The notes below the pieces were generated by a model, which made no database searches, was not told the DNA's origin, and saw only the letters and a program-made list of their open reading frames with translations. From NCBI GenBank assembly GCA_011800805.1, contig MPNW01000005.1, forward strand, positions 9,610 to 73,609: 64,000 bases of DNA, in the 5' to 3' direction. This DNA comes from Hirudo medicinalis. Lineage: Eukaryota; Annelida; Clitellata; Hirudinida; Hirudinidae. Every line of letters starts with the position of its first letter. Within the stretch, counting starts at the first letter, position 1. Of the stretch, positions 12,607 through 25,800 are shown in pieces. A program made the position numbers and the translations under genes.

Positions 12607-13888
12607 ATGAATAATGATTTGAGGAATGGTTTGTATAATTTCCAGTAAATATCTTTCATGTATATGAATATTAGACTAATGCATGAGTCACAGGAATTTT
12701 GTCAATTTAGAGTGGAATAGTCAATTAAAAGTTCAATTATAAACCTAAAATGGTTTTAGTTTAATTGAAGTCATATGTTTGTGAAGTGCTTTTCAGCAGT
12801 TTTTTTGTTGGTTTATTCAACCTAGATTTCCATTGGTTTCTTAAAGAATCACTGTTTCAGTGATGTTATAATTTTACAAGTTCATATATAATCAAGCCCG
12901 TTAATTAATTAACACATATCAGATAATTAGATAAGTTTTGAAGGCTAATGAATTTTTGAGATTAGACAATGTTTCATGTCAATCTCTTTGTTGAACATCA
13001 TAATATTTATTCTAAATGCTTTTCTTTGGCAATTTCTTAGATAAGAAGGAGTTATCAGTGTATTATCAGAAACTGGAGAATCTCCTCAATTGTTGTTATG
13101 GATACCCATGTGGCATAACAGAGGTGTTTGACTTTCTTTTCCTTGGAGGTGAGAATGAAGCCACAGACAAAGAACTCCTGAAGAGGCTTGGGATAACCCA
13201 CATAATAAATTGCGCTTCAACTTACGTTTGCACGGGTCCTAGATTTTATGGCGATCTCATCAAGAAGTAATTAATCGTTATTCCATGATTTTTCTGGAAT
13301 CACCTAATTGGTCTTAACCGGACAGATATGTTGAATTTGATGCCGAAGACGAAGAGGACTACAACATGCTGCAGCACTTCAATGAGGCCTATGAAGCCAT
13401 CGAGGATGCCAAGGCAACAGGTGGCAAAGCCTTGATCCACTGCATCATGGGCATCAATAGAAGTGGTGCCCTTGCAGTGGCTTACACAATGGTTCACAAG
13501 CAGTGGGGTCCACTCACAGCTGCCAGGTTTGTCAAAGATGCTCGCAAAAGACTTCTCTCCAATGACTCTTTCAGGTGGGCATTTAGTTAGACGTCTATTG
13601 CCTTGCATGTCAGGAGCCGTTCTTGAACCCCATCAACATAATTTAACGTGCTGCATATTTTCAAGCACTGATCTTTATTCAAACAAGTGTTTCGTTGAGT
13701 TCTGAATTCCACCTGGCATAAACTCGATTTGAGAATTGAAACGTCCCTTAGGCCTTTAAGGTGCATTCATAATTTTCTATTGCATGTTTCTGTCTCTCAC
13801 TTAACGTAAATTTTCCAGGCAACAGTTGCTCCACTTTGCAAAAGAGAAGAACCTTCTTCATCATGATGAACAGCTCGTGTCATCATGA
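12607..13888 (+). CDS. Dual-specificity protein phosphatase (atypical DUSP)
   Basis: Predicted 188-aa cysteine phosphatase. Exons: 12607-12628, 13041-13266, 13326-13574, 13819-13888, all GT-AG with phases 1, 2, 2 and an exact 567-nt total. The start is chosen because ATG 12607 has a perfect gccacc context and its tiny exon (MNNDLRN) joins in phase. The catalytic P-loop HCIMGINRSG carries the Cys and Arg of the CX5R signature. An acidic stretch upstream (FDAEDEEDYNML) can supply the general-acid Asp. The N-terminal half (VFDFLFLGG, LGITHIINCAS) matches the DUSP fold. The size fits single-domain atypical DUSPs, which dephosphorylate phospho-Tyr/Ser/Thr substrates such as MAP kinases; the substrate here is unknown. 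A poly(A) signal AATAAA lies at 14095. Confidence 0.85.
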
Positions 13889-14336
13889 TCGCACTGCACA
13901 GAGTTTATGGATCATATTTTTTTAACTTGGCAAATAAGCCACAAACTGAGGAGAATCTTTCATTCTAAACTTAGGAGAAATTGACTTAAATTTTCTTATC
14001 TGGGAGTCATTGTAACTTTTGTGACATTTTTGATCATGGATGAATTTTACAGCATGGGCTGATTGTTTTTTAAGATTCTTTTATGTACTTTCAAAATAAA
14101 TATATATATGGCATAGTTGATAAGGGTGAAGTAGGCAATAATAGTCTTAAATCTCTTTCCAATGTGAATGCACATGATAATTAAATAAAAATGGTGATGG
14201 AATGGGGAGATGAAGAATAAGGTATCTTGATCACCTTCATGTGTCAATAGACGAACAAGAAAAATTACAAAATAAAAGATAAATAAAAATAAAAATCATT
14301 AGAAAAAAAAACAATTACTAGAAAATAATAATTGAA

Positions 14337-17300
14337 TCATGATTGAGTTTGAGGTGGTGCTTCCTGGATGATGGCCACTCTACTCCTTTTCACTGTTATT
14401 TGGACGTTCAGGTCCATCTTGCGCCTGTTGTCATTCTCGTACTGATGAAGATAAAGCACATGGGTCTCTGGTTTGGCCATCTTTGTGACCATCACAGAGG
14501 TTTCTTGTTGTGAGATGACGACGTTTATGCTATTGCCGAGGTAATCCACTCCAACAAAATGTACCGAGGTAACATTGAGAGGGATCTTGGGGTCAATATC
14601 CATTCGATTGCCTCTCAGTCTAAAACCTCCATATCCAAAAATGATACATTGCAACAATCCCCCAATGGCAGGAAGATGGTTTGGGAGTATAATTCCTTTG
14701 TGATAATGGGAAGTCCAGGTCTGAAAATTTAGTATTTGATGCATTTGGAACAATTAGATTAAAAAAAAAATTCTTTTTCACCTTGAAGGGAGGAGCAAAA
14801 TGAGGCAGGAGAGATTTAAGGTAGAGGTCTGCATGCATCTTGCGACCGACATCCAACCAACTAATTGCCAGCAATGCCTTGCTCATTGGGGAGGTGTTTG
14901 GAGTCAGTGCCTAAAAATAAATATCCCAAAATGAGAAATTGTTGGTAGGCTGAATGCAGCTTATAAAATATTCGCTTATGAGCACTTCACAGACCAACCT
15001 TCTCATAATGGGTCAGATCCTGCAATATTGTGTCACTGGAAAGGTTCATCATCAATGGAAAATTCAACATCAACACATCTGCTTCCCCAACTCTATCATC
15101 TGTCAGGGTTAATTTCAAGACATCAGTGATTGCTATCAACACCAGCAAACAAGGTTCAAAGAAGTTATCAACCTGGCCTGTATTCAGAGTATGAAGCATG
15201 AAGGTTTTTGCCAAGTTTTGGGAGAATGATCTTGGCCGCATCCTCCTTCCAAAGCAAAAAACGAGTTTGATTTGAATCGAGCTCATATGGGAGTGTAAGA
15301 GCCTTGCTGATCAGAGCATTCCCTGAGAGGGAGTCATGAACAACACCCAGGCCTTCATCGACTGGAACTTGATCTGTAAGTTTGAGATGAATAATTCAGT
15401 TTAATTACAGTAATAACTTTAATGAGTTCAAATTGAATGCAAGCACCAACTCAGAACATGGAAAACATCATCTTTTGAGGAAAGTCGAGAATGCAGGAAG
15501 TCAGCAGCATCAAAAACAAGCTGGGAAAGAGTGTGGTTCACAAAGGAAGTGTCATTGGTTGCATCCAAATATTGCTTGATTGCAAAGAGGACCGAGGCAG
15601 TGACATGGGGCGATGTGAAGCCAGTCTTCTTATGATCCAAGTCATGACCTTAAAAAAGTAAACCACGAAATAATCACAACATAACATTTGATATTCTTAT
15701 TGGGGTACAGCATGTACCATTTAAAGAAATGGGAATATTTAAAATTTGCATTAGCATTTTCATATCACTGAGAAATTGAGACGTAGGTAGTCATCCTAAG
15801 CCAATAATGATTGGCTAGTGTGTGGTACCCAACTGGCCAAATATCAGTGAAAACAATAACAGTAATAAATAATAATCTTGTAACTGAATGGTTACAGAAA
15901 CCTTGATGAATCTATGAACAGATTGTTGCCATAGAAAGGTGATTTAATTTTAATATTTATAACCAACCTTGTGAGGCACCTTCATAAGGAAATGCCAAGC
16001 CATTCAAGCCACCTTTCCTAGCATTCTCGTAAGCTCCTCCCATAGTCAAATTACGAGACAAGAGAATGTGCTTCGAAAGATCGGCATGCATCAGCAGTAA
16101 GGCAGGAAACACAAACAACTCCTGATCTGCTCTGATTCTGTCTCCAAAAGGCTATCATTTGGTTAAAAGTATAATAATAATTATTACCAATGGCAACAAA
16201 ACAAATTTTATGATAATGACCAAAATGAAATGAATAAAATCACTAAACAAGTAAACAAGAAAAAGGAAACAATGATAGCTGCAACTTAAAAACGAATGAT
16301 GACGGTGAGCATGCAAACTCAAAAATCCTCACGAAGCTTTCGTTTCCGAACGGCAATCCGGATGCACCGACTCCGACGAAGTTGTTGAATTGCAAGGGAA
16401 TGGAGCTCAGCAGATGGTAGAAGCCCGCATAAAGAGCAGACGACAATGAATCATCGCTGTCAACATCGATCCTGCCCTTCCTCCACAAATGACTCCAGCC
16501 CTTAATGTGTTCCGTGTACAACTCATCCCTCGAGACCAACAGTTTCATCCCTGTAATGAAAGACTGAAGAATTTTCAACTGCAAATCAAATGATAAATAA
16601 CATTAAAAAGCAGGAAATAGTTGCAATAATAACAATGTCTACTTTCTGTAAAAATAGAAAAGTTTTCTTTTGCTTTCTAACAAAAGTTGCTCATTTCTGG
16701 TGCTACAAGGACTTGTCATTTGATGTAATTTTCAAAACATATAATTTATTAATTTTAACCATAATAACATCGACACTTCTGAAAACAATGGTTGTTGCCA
16801 TTTAACATGATCGCGCAATGCCTCGGAAGATCATTCTAACCTTCATCGTAATGCCTTTCTGCTTCCTCCTGACTGAAGCCATAGGCTGTCAAAAAGACCC
16901 ACTTGCACCTGGCATGTTTAGGAGGGGGCTTGAGTTCGGATGGAATGTGATCATAAATCAGGTGGATCCTTTTCGAGCTCGATTGATTGGTTTCAGGAGA
17001 ATTCAAGAGTCCTTCTTTGTAGCTGGAAGAACAAAGTTTTGATGAAATAGCTTATGAAGTTTCTGGTGCAATCCACTACATTAACAAGCAATTCACTCTT
17101 TATAATCAATCCTTAAGATGATGTTATAATTAATTAAATGTGAATATTATCATCACTCAAGTTAAAATTTTTCAACCAACCTTACTTCTGGATATTTGGC
17201 CTCCCCTCCTTTAAAAGTGAAATCCTGGGTGCTATGCCACTTGTTGAGGTCAATTTTTAGGGTGACGTGATCTTCACCATGCTTCCTCTCATAGTCAACC

Positions 17301-18367
17301 TCAGTCACCAAAAGATTGGCAAGTGTTCTGTGTGCATAGATCTTTTGAACAAATATGTGTGATTCCCCAATGGATTCTTCACTATAAATACCTAATGAAC
17401 ATCAGCTATTAATTGATTCGCTAGTAAAATCACGTGACATTAAAAAAAAAGCAAGTCGTATCCTACCAGTGGAAACATCCAACGCATATCGCCTAGTATA
17501 CTTTATAGAGGGCTCTGTCCCAGAAATGTTATAAGAAGCAGTTGAAGGCACAGCAGCTTTGTGGCACAAATTCTTCTTGCCATTATAAATCCCAGATATG
17601 TAGACATGGGGACCATGCACAACCGTCCCAATAAAACCATTGCCCAAACTTGGGCGCAAATGCAGATCTTTTGGAAGTCTTAAAAAATGAAATAAGCATT
17701 ATTTCTGAAAATTAACTTATACTAAAAATTTCATTTGCACATAAAAATACCTTTCTGAAGTGAATGTGTACAGATGCTTTGGAATATGTACAGGAAATGG
17801 CAAAGGAACCTCTTGAAAAATATTCACAATTGATGCTGCTGCATTATGAATCAACACATATGGTCCTTTCGAAACTACAGTTTCCTTATCATCCTGATAA
17901 TAATCATCAATCTTTCTCCCTTCTGTTCTTGGAGAAATACTTGAGTGATCCAGAAAGACATTTTTTGTTTTATCAGGTGTAAAAACCTTGTGAGTGAAAC
18001 GATACTTCTGTTCATTTTTAACGCTTGGCTTCATAAAAGTAAAGGAATTTGGTGTCTTTTTGGTATTCTTCGGGATGTCTTTATAATCCACGTATTCCAT
18101 GTCATTGCTGTTTTCATTCTCATCTGATTGTTGGTCATCATCTAAGGTTTCTTGCAAAATCTCTTTATTTAAATGTATAAAAGAAGTATGTCCTGTCTCG
18201 AAAGTTATGTCTCCGAACTCATAGCCTATAGTTGGTTCATTGATTTGCTCCTCAGTGGTATTCACGGATTTGTTGGTAAAATGATAAAACCAGTAAATAA
18301 TCCATAACACGACAATTGCAATAGAAACAATAATTAAATTTCTGGGGCTTTTTAACTTAAAGGCCAT
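14337..18367 (-). CDS. PGGHG: Membrane-anchored GH65 glucosidase, PGGHG-like
   Basis: Predicted 878-aa homolog of protein-glucosylgalactosylhydroxylysine glucosidase, which removes glucose from the Glc-Gal disaccharide on collagen hydroxylysine. Exons (minus): 18367-17751, 17678-17467, 17391-17181, 17022-16841, 16550-16333, 16151-15968, 15648-15451, 15373-15173, 15099-14999, 14910-14782, 14720-14337. All are GT-AG and in phase (2637 nt). GH65 hallmarks run from about residue 207: LRPSLGNGFIGTVV, GVGASGLPFGNES, then VPVDEGLGVVHDS, whose Glu lies where GH65 enzymes carry the general acid, then ADVLMLNFP. Unusually, exon 1 encodes a type II membrane anchor (residues 11-29, LIIVSIAIVVLWIIYWFYHF) and an acidic linker of about 170 aa before the catalytic part, which suggests a secretory-pathway lumen or cell-surface location. 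It is divergently arranged with the B56-like gene. Confidence 0.9.
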
Positions 18368-19621
18368 CGCATCTCAGCGCCACAAAAATCCCAGGTAATT
18401 TCATAAACACCATAGAACCTTTGAGTTTACTTTAGTAGGTGTGACAAAAAAATAGACGTCAAAATTAATATAAATTATTGGTTAATAAACCGATAGTTTA
18501 TGAATGAATAGTTTATAAGTTATTAAAATTGTAATTGTAAGCATAAAATGTGATTTGTCGATAATAATAAAAAATAAACGGATTTTTCAAAAAATTGTCA
18601 TTATAAAACCAATCTTTGAAACCTGATAAATCTCCTCTCATCATGACGATTTAAAATTTGTTGAAGGTCAAAAATAAACCTTTAAATATTAACATATCGA
18701 ACAGCTAAAAAAAACAGTGCTTTTAAAGCACTACATCCAGTCCAAATCTTATAATCATTCTTCATTCATTCACTCATCAGTCAAATTTCTGAATAGCAAT
18801 ACAAAGAGTCCTTCGTACCATCGCGCAGACCAACCTCGATGATGTAAGGCGAAGTCTGGGCCGTTCACTCCTCTGATGATTCGCTGTCATAGTGTCATAA
18901 ATCTACAGTCCGATTAGCAGGCTAGTTTATTTCTCCGTCATAATCATCCAGTCATGTAACGGACATTAATGAACAACAGCAGGCCAGTTTATTCTAGGAT
19001 TCGCAAACTTCAATCGGGTAGCAGAATTAGATGAAAATGGTGAATCCCACCGAACCTCTTATGCTAAGAACCTCTAAGACTAATGCTTAACTGTAAAAAT
19101 CAGTTAAGATGAAGAGCAACGTTTAATGATAATGGCATTGCTGAGAATCTCCGAAAGATATATAGCAGGATTGAGTAGTTTTGTTGATATGAACGATATA
19201 TTGTCTTAGAACAGTCTGAGTCCAGCCGGACCTCCCAGTTTACGGACAGATTGTACTGATTGGATCAGGTCGGAGCAGATAACAAGAGAGCGGAGTGAAA
19301 GATGGCTGGAACAGACTGGGCTATGTAGGCAATATAATCTATTAGCGGGCGATGACGTCGACGAATATGTCACCGCCGTCAAGCGTTGGACTGGAATAAT
19401 AAAGCACAGTGAAATGTTGAATAACTCCCAAGCAATAATCAAAAACACCATTTGTTTTTCTTTAATAATAATAGTTAATTTAGAATGCTCCATTAACGTC
19501 CCTAAACCCCGTTACCTTGTAAAAAAAAACTAAACTAAAAATTGTTTTGCTAAAGAGTGACAAATTAATTTGTCTTTGCTGGATACAACTAAATTTGGCG
19601 GTTGGCGTCTTAGTCGCACTA
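18368..19621. other. Intergenic region between divergent PGGHG and B56-like genes
   Basis: Contains the probable promoters of both flanking genes and a reverse-transcriptase fragment at 19206-19380. No coding exon is otherwise visible. Confidence 0.5.
19206..19380 (-). mobile_element. Non-LTR retrotransposon RT fragment
   Basis: The minus strand encodes LVICSDLIQSVQSVRKLG, nearly the same as SVLICSDLIQPVQSVRNL in the reverse-transcriptase fragment at 52203-52620. The nucleotides around attgtactgattggatcagg and attgtaccggctggatcaga also align. Both are remnants of one LINE family. Confidence 0.75.
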
Positions 19622-22547
19622 ATGGAGTCCAGCTTGGATAATTCGCAAAGGTTTATATCAATATTCTTATATCAAACAAAGGCATAAAACTTTAAACACG
19701 TGTATTTTTAAGATGCAACTGGGACAGCTCTGCTAAAAAATTCGCAAGATTTGTGGACAAAATTGATCCATACAACAAAGTTCATTGGCAAAGGAACGTA
19801 CTTGAGTTTAGTCAGACCTGTGTTTTTCCGACGGTTAAAAAATATGAAGAGGATTCTGCGGAAATGATCCTCTTGAAAGGTATTTCTGAAATTGAATAAA
19901 TTGAAATCTTATCCTGACGAAGCTTGAGTTTACAGATATTGATGACAAAGCAAAGCGTTTTGAACTGCTCTCGAAGAAACTAAAAATGTGCCACAACATA
20001 TTCGACTTCAGTAACGATGTCGAGAGTAAAAAAAGGGAACTAAAGAAACGAATTTTAAGCGAAATTTTAGAGTATTTAATTCACGGAAAAGAAGTCTTAA
20101 CCCCCAAAATCTACCCAGACATTATCGCAATGGCAAGCTGTGTGGATATGGAACATTATTTTTCAATATTTTGCTATTATTTATCTTTCTGAACGTTTTT
20201 CAGGTAAAGAAGAATATCTTCAGAAAGTTGCCTGAAGCCGCCGGAAAAATCGACTTTGATGATGACCACTATGCGAGAGAACCATCATGGCCTCACATCA
20301 TGGTATCACAAATATTACGACTACTTACAACCCTTTTTTAATTTCATTTTCTAAATTTTTTTGTAGCTGGTTTACGAAATCTTCCTGCAATTTCTCAAAT
20401 TGCCCGAATTTAAGACCTCACCTGCAAGACCATATATCAACGAAGAGTTTGTAGATCAGGTTTGTAGATGTAAAGCATCTTCTTTGCTGGTTTTTAAATA
20501 AACAACATTTTATCAGATCCTCTATTTGTTCTACGGCCAAGATCCTCACGAAAGACGTTTGCTGAGAGAAGTTTTGCTGGAAATATATAAGAAGTTCGTT
20601 GTGCTGAGATCTCACATTAGGAAAGCTTTTTACGATTTTTGTTGGAGGTAGCTTTTGCTTGATTTTTGATTTGCCTGAGGGGCAAATTTAGTTGAAAACG
20701 TTTTCAGGTACACGTTCGAGTCTAAATACATAGTTGGACTGCCGAATCTTCTTGGATTTTACAGCAGGTAACGACTTAAAGTAAACAATATGTCTCCAGC
20801 GATAAAGCTTTTATTTCCATTTGAAGCGTGATTTCTGGATTTTTGAAGCCACTAAGGGTTGAACACGTGTTGTTTTTCAAGGATGTCTTTCTCAAGCTCC
20901 ATTCGTGTTTTATGTATCCTGCTTATTTCACGCAAGTTAGTTCGATCACTCTGCAGCAAGATGCTCTCGTATGACGTATGAAAGCAGTATAACCTTTTTA
21001 CAGCTCGTCGATTGCCTTTACGAATTTCTGTTGAAGGATCCCACACTTTACGAGGAGGTTAAGTCTTGGTACCCGAATGAGAAATTCTAGCATGCCCAAA
21101 ATTTTCACTCGTTAAGCAATATTTCAGCTGATCAAGGCATTACTGATGTATTGGCCTAAGACAAGTTCTAGAAAACAGATAAGTAGAATCATGTACCCTA
21201 TTTTTCATGTATATAGCGCCAGAGGCGCTTTTTGTTAACCAGTTACATAGCGCTCCTTCACAAGGGCACTTGGGTTTCGAACACGCATAAATGCGACTGT
21301 TGTCATTACCGTTGTATGCAGGACCGCTACCTATTCAGCCAACCTCCATTGAGGACAGCTATCCATTCATCTAGTCATCCATGCCTCACGAACGTTCCTC
21401 TATTCCAGATCTTATTTTTGAACGAAATGAACGATTTAATGACGGACATAAGCAGTGCAGAGTTTATAACCATCATGGTGCCTCTGTTCAAGCAATTGTC
21501 AGCTATTCTAACGAGCTCCAACTACTTCGTAAATCTCTAGACGGTTTTATTTAGAGATTCGTAGCTTAATCTTTTACAAATGCTCCATTACCATTACCAG
21601 ATAACAGAAGCGGTTATGGATTTGTTGAGCAACAGACACATCTGTTGTCTGATATATGAACATTCCAGCTTCCTCATGCCCATAATTCTACCTTCTCTCG
21701 TCAAGGCTGCATACGATACTAACAACCCTGAAAAAGATCGAATAAATATGATTGCAAAGGGATACCGACTCGAACTGCAGGATACTTCCATTACAAGCAT
21801 AAACGTTGAAATCCAAGAGTAAGTCAATGCAACCAATCTTTTAAGTGGTGCCTCACTAAACTTTTTTTTAAAATCATTTGTTAATGGTTTTTGCTATTTT
21901 CATTACTGCTTTTAAATAAAGACCATAGCGTCTCTTCGAACACCAAGAACTTATCATATTATTAATAAATATTATTATTACAATAAGGTTTTCTTAACTA
22001 TGGATCTTCATATTTTGTCATTTGCAAACGTACATGTTAATAGTTTTTGTAATCAAGGGCAATGAATGAGAGCTATAGGAGAGAATTGTGGCAGAAAGTG
22101 GACGCGATCGAACAGGGGCTCGAACCCCTATTGCGGCCATTGGCGGTGGCAAGGAAGGTCGAGATCGAAAAGGACTTTGAAATTATTTCAACTTTGAATG
22201 AAGGCTTGTTTAGCATCTTCCCCGAGGAAACTAGTTTCGCGGCAGCTGACTTTTCAATACCTGATGTTCAAGAGATGCAAACATTGGATGCCCATGAAAG
22301 CCATGAAGTTACAGGCGAAGTTATGGAAGAGGATTTAGAGAGGAAATCGTCAATTACATCAGAGACATCTCGTTTAAGAACTTCCAACATCAGTTCAATG
22401 ACCTCCTTTGGAGGATCAATCCAAAGCAACTCGATGTTTTTTGAGAGTGGTTTCCTGGGGAAAAGATGGCAAAACGTCATGGAGATGTCACGAATCATCA
22501 GTCAATGGAAGGAAGAGAACACCTCCAAGTCCGAAGAGCAGGATTAG
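19622..22547 (+). CDS. Divergent PP2A B56-type regulatory subunit
   Basis: Predicted 605-aa B56 (B', PPP2R5-type) protein, the HEAT-repeat subunit that recruits substrates to PP2A. Exons: 19622-19650, 19713-19879, 19936-20132, 20204-20302, 20367-20459, 20517-20647, 20708-20767, 20827-20935, 21004-21057, 21128-21178, 21409-21528, 21601-21818, 22058-22547 (1818 nt, one frame). Family landmarks: SWPHIMLVYEIFLQFLKLPEF, GQDPHERRLL, KKFVVLRSHIRK, LMYWPKTSS and LFLNEMNDL. It is strongly diverged: the family's HR pair before IY is LE here (residues 216-217), and the usual ALYYWNNEY segment reads VMDLLSNRH. Intron 3 has a GC donor (ATG|gcaagc). Intron 10 begins ATAAGT, or else an in-frame 54-base exon extension is used. 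The C-terminus adds about 110 Ser/Glu-rich residues. AATAAA lies at 22662. Confidence 0.85.
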
Positions 22548-22899
22548 ATTTGTGCTCATTTTAACTTATTTATAATTAAGGATTGATAGAGCCAAGCACT
22601 TTCAAAACACTTATCTTTTGTGTTGCCGTCACACAAACTGAATAATTATTCATTTATTGGAAATAAAACTGAACACTGTTCAGTGAAAAGGCAATTAACA
22701 TTGTTTCAACGTTTGCAATATTTTTGTATGAAAGCTTAAAATGAGAGACATGAGGTCTTCTGAAACCTAATGTAAAATAAAAAGGAATTAAACTATAAGT
22801 TATTTAGAAAAACAACCACAACTACCCCTACTCGACCACCCACTCAATTTTGATCCTGCATACAAATATGAACGAAAGGTTTTCTCTCATTACGTTTCC
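22548..22899. other. Short convergent intergenic region
   Basis: The 3' UTRs of the B56-like gene (+) and the calpain gene (-) meet here. The only signal I see is AATAAA at 22662-22667 (+). Confidence 0.6.
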
Positions 22900-25800
22900 T
22901 CAAAGGCACAGAGAAAGCTGCAGCAGCTGAAAATTAATTAAGCAATATCAATAGAATAAGGTGTAATTTAACTACAGCTCAGACAACAGGTAAGACTCAC
23001 TGAATCAAGGTTTAAAGTGGCTGGACCATCCAAGCCACCAGAACTCAAGGAAGGATACTTTTCTGGTGGGTTGAAATGTCAAATAGACATTTCAAAATTC
23101 TTAAATTCAGAAAATTTATACCTCTACTGTCAGATTTATTTTATCTTTACTTATTATCAATTTTATTTTAATTCCATATTACTTATTTATCGTCTGGATA
23201 TTTATACTAACTATGAACCAATTCACCATTACTAATTACCAAATGGCTAACCGAATATGGTGACAATTTTTGAGGAAACCACCACAAACTCATTGAAAGA
23301 CAATTTATATTCCTTCCCTCCGTATCTTCGAGCTATCAACTTTAAAATACCAGCTCCGAGGCTGAATCCTAAATGTTAAATTCTCACTCATCAGCAAATG
23401 TTTTTGGGACTGATTTTGAAAGGCAAATCAATGGTATGGTTGAACATTCACATCATTTCAACCTAATTTATAATGTGATACAGTGCAGCACTCAATAAGA
23501 ATTAAACTTTGTATTTTCTACTTGGAAAAGCAAATTTAAACAAGTATTGTCACAAAAATGTCAATAATTTCCAACCTAAAGATGTAAACATTCTCCTGAG
23601 TTCAAGTGATTCTATGAATCCAGAATTGTCTTTGTCGAACTGTTTAAAAATGTCAAACCAAACATTTAGCTCTTTCCAGATAAATTCCGTCTCATTGTAA
23701 TCTAGAGTTCCAGTGTGGTTTTTCTGGCAGACGAAGAAGTAAACGTCGTTTAATGATTATCATTTTTGCAGATAATCTATTTTAAACACCCACATCAGCC
23801 ATGGTCATAAGACTCCTGCAGCTCTCAAGATCAAACTGGCTATTTCCAACTAATTCATGAAAAGTTTAAATTTAATTAAGCCTTATCTTGCTTTGGCAAT
23901 TTGATCATAATTAATATGTCATAGGCAATAGTGATAGAATGCACAAATGATTCTCAAAAATATTTATAAATAAATATACTATGAACCAAGTGTTTTACTA
24001 TTGCTATCATTCTTCATGAACCAAGCAATGAAACTTTTACAAATTGAACAATATTCATGGGCAATTCCAACCAGAAATAAAGACTTCATTCAACAACAGC
24101 TGAAGTTCTCTTGCATCTATAACTTCGTCGTTTCCTGCAAATTTTCCAAACAAATTTCTCAAATGATTCTTGGGAGCAGGAGCTCTCTACAAATGCAAGT
24201 TAACAACATCTTAAAATGGCAATAACATTGAAATAATAATAATTAATGTGGACTGACTTGTATTCTTTCACTTTTTATATCAAGTTCACTAGAAAGAAAT
24301 TTTGTATTTACAAAATTGTTTTCTTGTAATGGACATGCATTTGACAACTCATGATGAAAATCCACTTTAACTCACTTTCCTTCCAAATCACAGCTTGCAT
24401 AAACTCTGAGGAGGTATTCAGCTTCAATATTTGACTCAAATGTAAAAGGAATCACAACATAATTTCCAGTTTCAAGAAAGAAATGTCCAGCAATTTCTCT
24501 ATAGTATTCATGTTGGTTTCCCAATCTGCCAACAAAGGTCAGCTGCTTGCTAGAATATGAAGTCGATGTTTGCACTCCTGAGTTCACCTGATAAAATCAA
24601 AACTTTTTCTTCAAAACATCAAAACAATAAATTTTGAAAACACTTGTAAATTCAGTTTTTCAATTCAGGAATTCTTGATGAACTTAAATCAAATGTAAAT
24701 AATTATTTAACCTTGTAGATATCAAGCATCAGACAAACATCTGCAAATTGAGTTCTTTGCTGGGTTCTTTTCCTCTTTGAATACTTTTGCATCAATGAAA
24801 CAACAACTGCATATTTATAACTCTTGTCATTTCCACATTGTTCCACAAGGTTGACAAAATACTGAGTATTGGTCCAATATAAGTCTAAAATTATGAACCA
24901 GGCATCACTTAAATCACTTGATGACATTCTAAGCTTTCAAGGATTTCAACCTCTCTTTTGATAACTTCCTCCAGCATTCACACCTCTCACCCAAGAACCA
25001 TTATAGTTCACTTCTGTCCAATCTTTATGGTTCTTTCAATGACAAAAATATAATTTTTGACCTCTAACTTCTGTTCAAAAACATTTATTAACACTCACAT
25101 CAAGAACCACAGTATTGGGAGGCAAGTGGCAAAGATGCAAGTTCTGAAAATTTTCTAGCCAGTCTTCAAATGACATCCTACAGATGGATAAGAACATTCA
25201 TTTTCTGGGTTATTTCTTGGGGATTTTTATTCTTAACGACAGACCAAAATTCTCCATCTTCTTCCAAAACCAAACCAAGACTTTGTCTTGTTTGAGGGCC
25301 TATTTTGAGCCATTCATTTGACCTTTTTGATTTATAATCACACATAATACAGAGTGAATTTTTAATAGCATTAAATATCCATAAATATTAATGATGTCTA
25401 TTTTTGTATTAGCTAATAAATCTAGAAATTTAGCCATTCTGCTGACTTTTTGAATTTTCAAGGCTAACAGCTAATATGTTTAAATTTTACATTCTGGCAA
25501 GCAAGTTAGCTCAGGGTTGCATTCCTGCATGCAGCAGTCGAAACAGTCAAAATATGTCTTATTCAAAACTCAGCTTGCACTGCCACAAGTGCCCTTTGGA
25601 AGGAGCCCTACATAAATGATTTATAAAAGGCACCTTTCTCATTATTTATATGGCACTATATAAATGATAAATTATAATTTTAGCTCTCCTTATTATTTCT
25701 TAGAGATGTAGAGATGAGCAGACCTATCACTCCATCTCCCATTCCATTCGCCTCTGCCCCATGGATTTCTTAGTCTTAAAAGCGTGACTGACTCCCTTCC

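Noticed and set aside
24187..24375. Calpain junction that seemed to be GT-TA
   Set aside because: A 31-nt exon (24288-24258) with canonical sites restores phase, so nothing unusual remains.
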